In this document: piece by piece, positions 5,699 through 12,573 of the stretch
How positions within the stretch are numbered: the first letter of the stretch is position 1
How the letters are laid out: each line of letters begins with the position of its first letter
Source of the DNA: a virus
Strand: one strand, 5' to 3'
IMG/VR virus record: IMGVR_UViG_3300010155_003575
Location: 1 to 21,070 of that record
DNA length: 21,070 nucleotides
The notes under the pieces: generated by a model
The model's database searches: none
What the model saw: only the letters and a program-made list of their open reading frames with translations
Told to the model about the DNA's origin: nothing
Position numbers and translations under genes: made by a program

Positions 5699-7666
5699 CT
5701 ATATCATACACGTATCATTAGTACAAAATTTTGTTCCAGATCCGCCATCCTCATCGTTGATTCTAATAAAAGGCGTAATCTTGGAGATCATTTTTTCATA
5801 TTTTTTCTTAGTAATTGCTTCATACGGCGCTTGTTCGTATCCCGAATCGTCGTACTTTAAAAAAGAAACCGCCTTTAGCCGCGTCTCATAGAGTTCAAGA
5901 GCAGCTTTAATTTGGTTCGCCTCCTGTGGTTTAAAAGTGACTGTAATAGACACTGAGTTATCTGCCCAATAATATTGATACTGGGCTGCAATTTCAAGTT
6001 GCTCCCAAATTGAAACATCTCGTTTTCCTTGCGTAAAATAGGGCTCGTGGACAGGAAACTCCACAACAGCAGTATTCGGAGAGTACTTATCATTTTCAAC
6101 ATTGTATCCTAATTCTTTGAGATTGTCAATTAATTTTGAAGAATTTGAAAATCTAATTCGTCTAATATAATACTCATTCTCTGGGAAATGTATTCCGGGC
6201 GTGGAGCCATTTAATAACGACACTGTGCCTGATGGCTTAATTGACGTCATACGAACTGATTTTGGAATGCACAACCAGTTTGAATATTCTTCGTCTAACT
6301 GCTTAACGTGCGCATATGCTTTATCACACATTTCATACATAGCTCGTCTTCCAAATTTATTGAAAGCTTGCACAACTCCCGATTGTGAGAGTCCGATGCG
6401 GCGATTCTTAAGCATCTTGGCATTGGTTTCTGGCCAGTGTGTATTTGAAAGAGTAATAGTCTTGCCATATAAATAGGCAATTTTTAGCGTGCGCAGATAA
6501 TCATCTAAATCATCATGTTTTGCGGGATATGTTTCCACAAGACAACAAAGTTCTGCATCTTCAAGTTGCTGTTCGACGCAAGGATTAAATCCTGCGACAT
6601 TAATATCATCAAATCGCTCAGCATCTTTAAATCTTCCGCGGGTTCGCGCGTTATTCAACCAAATGTATCCAGGCTCGCCATTCTTTTGGCTTTGCTTTGC
6701 GTGCCACGTATAATCCATTCCAACTTCAGCATTAAAAGAATTATTAGAGCCCCAACGATGATGATATAGCTTTTCTTGATCATTTTTCATTTCAAGATAG
6801 CGCATGTCATCATATTTGCCCATTGCCAATGCCGCCGAGCGGCGCACATTGCCAGAAACCACACATCTACCAATTAAATTTTCAGTATCAACAATATCAA
6901 CGGAAGAAATGGGTTCGCCTATTTTTGCAGAATAAAGCTCCTTTAAATTTTTATGAAGTTCGATCAATGGGTCCGGACCACTAGAAGTACCACCGAAGCC
7001 TTTGATTTCAATACCAAGAGGTCGAATAGCGGAATAATCAAACTTTGGAACTTTGCCGGCAAAAAAGAAGCCATCAAGCAGCATGTGTACGGAATTAACC
7101 CAACCTTCGCGAGAATCATCGATTACGAGAGTATCATTCGTATATTCTGGTTCTTGAATTGTAACAGTGCCGGCGCCTTCTGTGTCGAATCCAACACCGA
7201 CGCCAACCATAAGCGCATCCATCATCCAAGCAAACAGATAGCCCCCCTTTGTTGAGAGATCTCGCGTCGAACGAAATGCACAATTAAAAAGACCTGCGGC
7301 GGTGCGCTCTTCAACAAACTTGGTGCCCATCATCCATAGGCCGCGGCCGGGTGGCGTCCACTTAAGATTAAACAATCGATCATACGCTTCCTTTGCGGTC
7401 TTCTGTGCCTTATGGTCGTTCCATTCCAGGCCGAGTTGAAATACGTGCTGCTTTTGCATATTAAACATGCCCTCCACTACACGCCGGCATGTTTGCCACC
7501 ATTCTTCGCTTCCTGTTGCTTCGGGATCAAACTCACTTAATCGGCGAGCATATGTACGTTTGAAAGTTACATACCCCAAAGGACCCCATGGCACCTCATC
7601 ATCCTTGTAAGGCTCAATAAATGTATCTGATAATCTAAATCTGCGTATGTTTTGAATTGTTCTCAT
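5699..7666 (-). CDS. nrdJ: Adenosylcobalamin-dependent (class II) ribonucleoside-triphosphate reductase
   Basis: This 655-residue enzyme converts ribonucleoside triphosphates to deoxynucleotides for phage DNA synthesis, using vitamin B12 coenzyme for radical generation. The layout is the monomeric RTPR type known from Lactobacillus leichmannii. N361-P-C363-x-E365 is the active-site Asn/Cys/Glu set. C129 (GLFNCAF) and C374 (ELCCLVE) form the redox pair, and C374 lies exactly 11 residues after C363, as in RTPR (C408/C419). SGNVRRSA (271-278) and IKPSGTVSL (476-484) are further conserved blocks. The C-terminal C648 and C653 are the shuttle cysteines reduced by thioredoxin or an equivalent. It is about 80 residues shorter than the Lactobacillus enzyme. 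No intein is seen. Because class II enzymes work with or without oxygen, the phage needs only host cobalamin and a reductant. The ATG follows the helicase stop by 6 bases, with an AAGGAA site. Confidence 0.95.
   Translation of the reverse strand: MRTIQNIRRFRLSDTFIEPYKDDEVPWGPLGYVTFKRTYARRLSEFDPEATGSEEWWQTCRRVVEGMFNMQKQHVFQLGLEWNDHKAQKTAKEAYDRLFNLKWTPPGRGLWMMGTKFVEERTAAGLFNCAFRSTRDLSTKGGYLFAWMMDALMVGVGVGFDTEGAGTVTIQEPEYTNDTLVIDDSREGWVNSVHMLLDGFFFAGKVPKFDYSAIRPLGIEIKGFGGTSSGPDPLIELHKNLKELYSAKIGEPISSVDIVDTENLIGRCVVSGNVRRSAALAMGKYDDMRYLEMKNDQEKLYHHRWGSNNSFNAEVGMDYTWHAKQSQKNGEPGYIWLNNARTRGRFKDAERFDDINVAGFNPCVEQQLEDAELCCLVETYPAKHDDLDDYLRTLKIAYLYGKTITLSNTHWPETNAKMLKNRRIGLSQSGVVQAFNKFGRRAMYEMCDKAYAHVKQLDEEYSNWLCIPKSVRMTSIKPSGTVSLLNGSTPGIHFPENEYYIRRIRFSNSSKLIDNLKELGYNVENDKYSPNTAVVEFPVHEPYFTQGKRDVSIWEQLEIAAQYQYYWADNSVSITVTFKPQEANQIKAALELYETRLKAVSFLKYDDSGYEQAPYEAITKKKYEKMISKITPFIRINDEDGGSGTKFCTNDTCMI
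6101..6129 (-). promoter_or_regulatory. Candidate internal sigma70-like promoter inside the reductase gene
   Basis: The minus strand has TTGACA (6124-6129), a 17-base spacer and TACAAT (6101-6106). It would serve the zinc-protein, co-chaperonin and lysis genes downstream. The boxes also encode an ordinary stretch of the reductase (LIDN ... GYNV), so a chance match is possible. Confidence 0.4.
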
Positions 7667-7672
7667 TCTTTT

Positions 7673-9037
7673 TTATTTCCTTTTTCTAAATTTTTCATAC
7701 TTGTTTTGCAAAAGGTCCTTTTGCATGCCGGCACTTAGGGCAACCGGGTTTATGGGAATAATTCCATTTGTATTTTTTGGCATAACTTTTATTTTTGCGC
7801 TGCCGGGATCCATAAAAATATCGTATACGATACCATCAGGCCCATTTCTATTCTTTGCAATAAAAATTTTCCCTTGATTGTTTTGCTTGTCTTCGGCTGT
7901 GCGCGAAACAGAGAAAATGAAATCAGCCACGAAACATTTGTTAAACGCTTCTGAAATTTGTTCCATTGTAATCACTTCCGCACTCAGTCCTGAGCGATTT
8001 GTTTGTGATGCTGTCCACACGGGGCAGGCAAACTCTGTGGACATCGCGCGAAGCTCCTCATAGATAGACTCTAATTCTGTTCTCTTTTCTTTTCGGGTAG
8101 TAACTGGTCTTAGGAGATCCGCATAGTCAACAATGATCATCCCTGGCTTGAGGCCTCTTTTTAACAACTTTGTCAAGTGAGATTTAATAGTGTTTGTTGT
8201 TGCAGATTTGGTGGGATATTCTTTAATAATAAGCTTTCCCTCCATATCTTTAATCTCTTCATATACTTCTTCTTTGAAATTAATGATATCAGAAAGTGGA
8301 TAACCCGTTAAACAACTATCATATCTATTTGCAATAATTGTATCTTGAAGCTCTAGAGTGTAGTGGACGACCACCTTTCCTTCTTTGAGCCCTTGGGCGC
8401 CGAGGTGCACAAGACAAAAAGTTTTACCGGCACCAGTTGGCGCAATAACAACTCCAAGTTCGCTCTTTCCGAGGCCCCCACCACAAATATTATCAATCTC
8501 TTTCCAGCCGGTAGTGATTGGAAGACGATGTCTGGGAACAAATCTTTGTTCAAAATCGGCTATATAATCATATCCAAAGTTGTTATCTGAGCCCAGCTTG
8601 AGTGAGTCGTTGATCGTTTTTGAAATTTCATCAAAAGAACATGTTTGCAACAAACTAACTGACTTAAGCATTGCTTCTTTCAAATTTTGCTTGCGGCAAA
8701 AATCAAGAGACTGTTCTTTGATATATTTTATATCAGCTGCTTCGTTACTTGTAATTTTGGCAAAATAATCACGCACCTGCTTCCGCACAACTTTATCCTC
8801 GTTATCAAGCTCTGTGCGCAACATTGTTATAACAGCTTCGGCAGAAGGATGAGTGGCGTATCTATTGCGATAGTTAAGAATCTTCTCTGTAAATACACGC
8901 AAATACTCCAATTCTAGAAAATGTATGTGAAGCACTTCTGTGATTTGATCGGCGAAAGGACGATCTTCATATATGATCTGGACAAGCCCTTCCTGAAAGG
9001 CTTTTCCATAACGACTAAAGCTAACTTTTTCAATCAA
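7673..9037 (-). CDS. Replicative DNA helicase, DnaB/T4 gp41-type
   Basis: This 454-residue protein is a RecF/RecA-fold hexameric helicase expected to unwind DNA 5'-3' at the fork. The N-terminal half (1-165) is the helical domain that in DnaB binds primase. The motor domain starts near the RLPITTGW segment (171-178) typical of DnaB. The Walker A motif is APTGAGKT (199-206), HYTLEL (225-230) carries the catalytic glutamate E229, and the Walker B motif is MIIVDYADLL (300-309) with D304. QTNRSG further on matches the family's QLNR-type sensor. The start is a TTG at 9037 preceded by GAGGAG at proper spacing; no ATG or GTG nearby fits. A sigma70-like promoter lies directly upstream at 9063-9090. 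No primase gene is visible in the window. Confidence 0.92.
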   Translation of the reverse strand: MIEKVSFSRYGKAFQEGLVQIIYEDRPFADQITEVLHIHFLELEYLRVFTEKILNYRNRYATHPSAEAVITMLRTELDNEDKVVRKQVRDYFAKITSNEAADIKYIKEQSLDFCRKQNLKEAMLKSVSLLQTCSFDEISKTINDSLKLGSDNNFGYDYIADFEQRFVPRHRLPITTGWKEIDNICGGGLGKSELGVVIAPTGAGKTFCLVHLGAQGLKEGKVVVHYTLELQDTIIANRYDSCLTGYPLSDIINFKEEVYEEIKDMEGKLIIKEYPTKSATTNTIKSHLTKLLKRGLKPGMIIVDYADLLRPVTTRKEKRTELESIYEELRAMSTEFACPVWTASQTNRSGLSAEVITMEQISEAFNKCFVADFIFSVSRTAEDKQNNQGKIFIAKNRNGPDGIVYDIFMDPGSAKIKVMPKNTNGIIPINPVALSAGMQKDLLQNKYEKFRKRK

Positions 9038-9062
9038 GTTTCACTCCTCGGCACCCGTAATA

Positions 9063-9090
9063 AGTATAACAAATTTATCCGTAAAGTCAA
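9063..9090 (-). promoter_or_regulatory. Sigma70-like promoter upstream of the helicase gene
   Basis: In the 58-base gap between the exonuclease and helicase genes the minus strand has TTGACT (9085-9090), a 16-base spacer and TATACT (9063-9068). Initiation would fall about 20 bases before the helicase TTG start, leaving a short leader that contains the GAGGAG ribosome site. The gap holds no other gene and no terminator. Confidence 0.7.
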
Positions 9091-9095
9091 GCAAA

Positions 9096-10052
9096 TTAGC
9101 GTCCCGCATTAATTTTATTTAAGTGCAATTCTAAGTCTTTCCAATTCAATTCTCCGAAGCCATCATCGCGCATTTTCTTTAAAATTTCTATCTTGTTGAA
9201 ATTACACTCAAAGTTCTCTACTGCATTTCGAATAAAGTCTTTTGACTGGACCGAAAGCATTGGAGAATATAGTTGCATCATCTTATAATTATGCTCAATA
9301 ATTTCTTCTCCTTCGATAATATTTGTGTGAAACTTAAGCTTTTTATCTACTTTATCACAATATGAAACAATATCATCAATGGTGTAATCTTTGTCGGCCG
9401 CCAAAAATCCTAAACGTCGTTGAATGCTTTTAAAGCCAACTGATTTAATTCCTGCCAAATTATCTGATGCATCCCCCACCATTGCCCGGGCTAGGGCCAT
9501 GTTGCGTGGGTGCACTCCCAACTCTTCAACGATGCGGCCCTTATTATAGATGATATCACTAGTAGGGCGATAGACCACTGTTTCCTCATCACATAGCTGG
9601 TAAAAATCCTTGTCGTTAGAAACAATAACCTTCTGCCACCCATCATAGTAGGACATCCTTGTGAGATAGGAGATTACGTCGTCTGCCTCGACTTCTGGAA
9701 TCATCACTTGAACAATGGGCATCTCATTAAAATATTCAATGGCGCGCCGTTGCTGCCAGATTCGGTTTTGCATTTCCTCATTTTCGGTGAGGGCTTTTAC
9801 GTTTCTATTCAAACGAATTGGCTTGCGCCCAGCTTTATAATTCTTATCTAGGCTCCGGCGCTTGCGAGATCCGTTGGGGCCATCCCATACGATAACGACC
9901 TCTTCTGGTTTTGTCATCCTTACCAGCTTTTGTACAATCTTAAGGGATCCTTTGAATCCTCCGATTGGTTCTCCGTTTGTCGAGAGACTTGGATCTACAA
10001 TGTATGCTCTCAAAAACATATTGAGAGCGTCGATAATCAATACTCTTTTCAT
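9096..10052 (-). CDS. 5'-3' exonuclease / flap endonuclease (T4 RNase H-like)
   Basis: This 318-residue nuclease should remove RNA primers and 5' flaps during lagging-strand synthesis, the role that the polymerase I 5' nuclease domain or T4 RNase H plays. Metal-binding acids are present in the expected order: D8 (LIIDALN), D57 (VWDGPNG), E122, D124 and D125 (EVEADD), D147 and D149 (SNDKD), and D194 and D197 (GDASDN). The conserved basic motif YKAGR (72-76) follows the second acid. GIKSVGFKSI (201-210) is the helix-hairpin-helix-like DNA-binding motif. The ATG overlaps the deaminase stop as ATGA, so the two are translationally coupled. The separate gene fits the compact polymerase in the same block, which has no nuclease domain of its own. 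Confidence 0.92.
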   Translation of the reverse strand: MKRVLIIDALNMFLRAYIVDPSLSTNGEPIGGFKGSLKIVQKLVRMTKPEEVVIVWDGPNGSRKRRSLDKNYKAGRKPIRLNRNVKALTENEEMQNRIWQQRRAIEYFNEMPIVQVMIPEVEADDVISYLTRMSYYDGWQKVIVSNDKDFYQLCDEETVVYRPTSDIIYNKGRIVEELGVHPRNMALARAMVGDASDNLAGIKSVGFKSIQRRLGFLAADKDYTIDDIVSYCDKVDKKLKFHTNIIEGEEIIEHNYKMMQLYSPMLSVQSKDFIRNAVENFECNFNKIEILKKMRDDGFGELNWKDLELHLNKINAGR

Positions 10053-10492
10053 AATTTATAACTTCCTGCGATTTTGTTGTTAATAGTGTATACGACGCGT
10101 TTTACGCCAACATGTTTAAGGGCCTCATGGCACATGGAGCATGGCTTGGAAAGCTTGTAATTGCCCTCTCTCCCCACCCTAGCAACATAGATGGTAGAAC
10201 CCTCGGTGATGCTGCGATCCATGCCCAGGACGGCGCCTAGTTCTGCGTGGAGCGTTGTTCTGCCTTGATGTTCTTTTTGAAATCTCGACCCAAATGAACA
10301 GTAATTATCCTTATTGAAGGATGCATTTCGGATGGAGCCCTTCACAAGCACAGCGCCATGGCGATAATCAGGAAACGACGATTGATGTGCCATGCGCTTA
10401 GCTAGTTCCATATAGCGCCGTGTTTTACCAGAATAGTGATGGAATCTCTCGGCGCCATAATCCGATTTATATTCCGTTGCTGTCGTAGACAT
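10049..10492 (-). CDS. Deoxycytidylate (dCMP)-deaminase-like zinc enzyme
   Basis: I choose the ATG at 10492 (147 aa), 5 bases after GGGAGG; a TTG five codons earlier would swallow that site. The cytidine-deaminase superfamily signature is complete: H82-A-E84 supplies one zinc ligand and the catalytic glutamate, and P117-C118-x-x-C121 the other two ligands. The segment before the HAE block is rich in basic and aromatic residues and has C65. The likely reaction is dCMP to dUMP, feeding thymidylate synthesis alongside the ribonucleotide reductase, but sequence alone does not exclude another cytidine or nucleobase substrate. Its own strong promoter lies upstream (10519-10547), and it is coupled to the exonuclease by a 4-base overlap. 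Confidence 0.8.
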   Translation of the reverse strand: MSTTATEYKSDYGAERFHHYSGKTRRYMELAKRMAHQSSFPDYRHGAVLVKGSIRNASFNKDNYCSFGSRFQKEHQGRTTLHAELGAVLGMDRSITEGSTIYVARVGREGNYKLSKPCSMCHEALKHVGVKRVVYTINNKIAGSYKL

Positions 10493-10510
10493 GAAGCCCT
10501 CCCACAAGCT

Positions 10511-10524
10511 TATACTTCAGTATA
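10511..10524. repeat. Palindrome over the -10 box (operator candidate)
   Basis: The plus strand reads TATACTTCAGTATA, two 6-base arms that are exact reverse complements around a 2-base centre. One arm is the -10 box of the deaminase promoter; the other covers the expected start site. Such symmetry could be an operator for a dimeric repressor, or simply give a -10-like box on both strands. Confidence 0.5.
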
Positions 10525-10547
10525 GCGCATCATGAGAGGGCTGTCAA
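10519..10547 (-). promoter_or_regulatory. Strong sigma70-like promoter before the deaminase gene
   Basis: The recA-deaminase gap holds, on the minus strand, a perfect TTGACA (10542-10547), an ideal 17-base spacer and TATACT (10519-10524, 5/6). It is the best promoter in the window. It should drive the deaminase and exonuclease genes, and read-through could reach the helicase. Confidence 0.8.
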
Positions 10548-10554
10548 GCGTTTT

Positions 10555-11682
10555 TCATTCGGGATCTGCGTAAAATTGATCTGCAGAACCCTCGCGCCTA
10601 TCAAACTTCTGGACAACTTCTTCGTCCATAAGTTCCAAGACATTCTTTCTAAATTCTTCATCAGATTGTATTAGATCTGCCCATTTTGATGGCTGAAACT
10701 TTTTCTCGTATCCGTCGGCCATTTTCAGAGTGTACCATGCACCAGCACTAGTCATACACTCTGAACCCTTCACAGCATCAAACCATGATTCTTCGTCACG
10801 AATGCCAACATCTTCGGTCCCCCACAAAATGCGGAAGGCGCAATTGCGTCCTTGCGTGCCGAATCGTGATTTCTCGATCTTTACCTTAACCTCTGAACCA
10901 ATGCGAAAGCCCTTAGCATCCTCAATAAACGCAGATTTTGCCTTTCTGCCTGTGAGCCAGATCCGCAATGAATACGAATAGTGTAGCGCCTTGCCTCCGG
11001 GGGTCATGTATGGCGTCGTCATCGCAATAATACGTGCGTTCGGGCCGCTTGGAATATTCGTCTTCAACTGGTTGAGAACGAGCAGTGTTGCTTGTTTATC
11101 GGCGATAGGGATCACCAGTTTTGACATTCCCTTTGCAAGAATGCGTGCTTTCACGGCCATCGACGACTGTGGGTTGAAGTCCCCTTCAACGTCGGAAATT
11201 GACGGCGTAAATGCCAATGAATCCCAGATAAACAATAGCTGATCTTCGGATGCTCCAAGTAGTTCTTCTATGGTTTCTAGTACAAACTCTACGGACGTCG
11301 CCTGGATGTACATTAAGCGACCTAGATCGCATCCTGCTCGCTCCAAAAAGTCAGGGTCAATGGCTGACTCAGAATCGAAGTAGACGACAAGCTTGCCCTG
11401 TTTCTGGGCGTTTGCGGCGATCTGCGCTGCCATATATGACTTACCTGTGCTGGTCAATCCAGCCAGTTCAGACACCTTGCCGACCGGGATCCCGGCGACT
11501 CGGCCCTTGCATATAATACTATCAAGCCAACGAGAGCCTGTGGATATCCATTCCTTTACTTCGGTTGGATTTGTGCCCGTCAGATCGTGAGCAACGTTGC
11601 GGCCGGCCTTCTTGTTTACAAGATTCATCAAATCTTGCATCGATACCCGGCCAGGCTTGGGTTGTTTGGCTTTTCTCGCCAT
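10555..11682 (-). CDS. RecA/UvsX-type recombinase
   Basis: This 375-residue protein should form ATP-dependent filaments on single-stranded DNA and carry out strand exchange for recombination-dependent replication and repair. The Walker A motif is G75-L-T-S-T-G-K-S82, followed by the strand VVYFDSE (99-105), typical of RecA/UvsX. The Walker B strand is LLFIWDS, with D154. LVLNQLK matches the conserved RecA glutamine switch region, and the PGGKALHYSYSLRIWLT block matches the RecA segment after loop 2. The N-terminus is basic and the C-terminus acidic, as in RecA. The ATG follows an AAGGAGG site. Immediately upstream is the terminator/pseudoknot element (11694-11737), so expression probably depends on read-through from ssb. 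Whether it is closer to bacterial RecA or T4 UvsX needs a tree. Confidence 0.93.
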   Translation of the reverse strand: MARKAKQPKPGRVSMQDLMNLVNKKAGRNVAHDLTGTNPTEVKEWISTGSRWLDSIICKGRVAGIPVGKVSELAGLTSTGKSYMAAQIAANAQKQGKLVVYFDSESAIDPDFLERAGCDLGRLMYIQATSVEFVLETIEELLGASEDQLLFIWDSLAFTPSISDVEGDFNPQSSMAVKARILAKGMSKLVIPIADKQATLLVLNQLKTNIPSGPNARIIAMTTPYMTPGGKALHYSYSLRIWLTGRKAKSAFIEDAKGFRIGSEVKVKIEKSRFGTQGRNCAFRILWGTEDVGIRDEESWFDAVKGSECMTSAGAWYTLKMADGYEKKFQPSKWADLIQSDEEFRKNVLELMDEEVVQKFDRREGSADQFYADPE

Positions 11683-11693
11683 TATGCCTCCTT

Positions 11694-11737
11694 AAAAAAT
11701 GCGGCACCCTATTTTCTCGACCGGGGTGCCATCGGTC
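11694..11737 (-). terminator. Intrinsic terminator that can also fold as an H-type pseudoknot, between ssb and recA
   Basis: On the minus strand GGCACCC (11724-11730) pairs with GGGTGCC (11703-11709), 7 pairs without mismatch, followed by GCA and six T (11694-11699): an intrinsic terminator form. A second stem is possible. GACCG (11733-11737) pairs with CGGTC (11719-11723), which lies in the loop of the first, while the first stem's 5' arm lies in the loop of the second. The two stems together make a classic H-type pseudoknot: stems of 5 and 7 pairs, a 2-base first loop, no bases between the stems and a 9-base A-rich third loop (GAGAAAATA). The recA ribosome site begins directly after the T run. 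The base pairing is seen; the function is inferred. Confidence 0.6.
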
Positions 11738-11748
11738 ACGCGCAAACC

Positions 11749-12513
11749 TTATTTAGTTGCCATTAACTCGTCAAACGCTCGGTCCACATCGCTCTTACCA
11801 TTTCCGTATTTAGTGGTTTCCGTCGAGCGTGACTCTGCACTTCCATTGTCAGCAAGCTGTTCATCCAGAATTGCATCGATTTGCTTTGAAGTATGACGCT
11901 CGAAAAGAGAATCAAAATCGGGAATACTATCAAGGAGGGCGGGGATAGCTTCCTTATCCTCCAAAAGCGGGGAAGTGTTTCGGCGCATCTTAAGGTTCGT
12001 CTGCGGGTATGCCCCAGGCGTGGTGGGCTTCGTATAGGTTAGGGCAATGTCGGTCCCTTCGAGGGGATCTGTAATGTCCCCATAATCTGGATCTAAAATG
12101 TAGCCTAGAAGATTCTCGTAGGCGCGCTTTCCATAGCCATACATCTTGGCTCCCTCATCTTCTCGGCCGCGAACAACGACCGGAGAGAAATAGCGTGCAC
12201 GAACGAATAGAGACTTAGCAAGCTTCTTGCTTTCTTCATCGTTGTTGCCTGTACCTTCCTTCCACAAAGCAGAAGCAAACTCGCAAATCGAACAGTTTTC
12301 TCCAAAGTTGCGCTTTGGGCAAACGATTCCTCCGCGATGTTCTCCTACATTATAGTGGAAATACATTTCCTTAAGCGGATCGCCATCGGGCGATGGGACG
12401 ATTCGAATGTCCTGATCCCCTTCATCTGGTCTAAACCAGGGCGATTGCTCCTTATCATACTCGCCGCGTAGTTGAGCGAGCTTCTTTCTCATTAGTTCCA
12501 TGTTGATTGACAT
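11749..12513 (-). CDS. Single-stranded DNA-binding protein, T4 gp32-like
   Basis: This 254-residue protein should coat single-stranded DNA at forks and recombination intermediates and work with the recombinase, helicase and polymerase. The gp32 zinc site is visible: H53, C65, C74 and C77, with spacings (11, 8 and 2 residues between ligands) close to T4 gp32 (12, 9 and 2). The N-terminal 20 residues contain a basic segment (MRKKLAQLR), where gp32 has its cooperativity domain. The C-terminal third is rich in acidic residues and serine, as in the acidic protein-interaction tail of gp32, although the last residues are not strongly acidic. The ATG follows AAGGAG, with an A-rich spacer. The gene follows the tubulin-like gene and precedes recA; a hairpin leader before it suggests autogenous control as in T4. 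Confidence 0.88.
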   Translation of the reverse strand: MSINMELMRKKLAQLRGEYDKEQSPWFRPDEGDQDIRIVPSPDGDPLKEMYFHYNVGEHRGGIVCPKRNFGENCSICEFASALWKEGTGNNDEESKKLAKSLFVRARYFSPVVVRGREDEGAKMYGYGKRAYENLLGYILDPDYGDITDPLEGTDIALTYTKPTTPGAYPQTNLKMRRNTSPLLEDKEAIPALLDSIPDFDSLFERHTSKQIDAILDEQLADNGSAESRSTETTKYGNGKSDVDRAFDELMATK

Positions 12514-12544
12514 TAGTTTTTTCTCCTTGTTTTATTGTTAAAGT

Positions 12545-12565
12545 ATATCAAGCTTTCCTTGATAT
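12545..12565 (-). promoter_or_regulatory. Hairpin in the ssb leader, candidate autoregulatory element
   Basis: ATATCAAG (12558-12565, minus-strand reading) and CTTGATAT (12545-12552) form a perfect 8-pair stem around the loop GAAAG. About 30 bases of A-rich sequence with no evident pairing follow, containing the AAGGAG ribosome site and the ssb ATG. This matches the known T4 gene 32 arrangement, a folded nucleation site then an unstructured leader that gp32 coats. The stem is seen; the regulatory role is inference by analogy. Confidence 0.5.
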
Positions 12566-12573
12566 CTAATGTG

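Noticed and set aside
5699-7666. Intein or intron in the ribonucleotide reductase gene, a common site for them
   Set aside because: The conserved blocks follow each other at normal distances, and the protein is shorter than usual, not longer.
8170-8185. TTGACA in the helicase gene as a -35 box
   Set aside because: The sequence 17 bases downstream (CCTCAA) does not resemble a -10 box.
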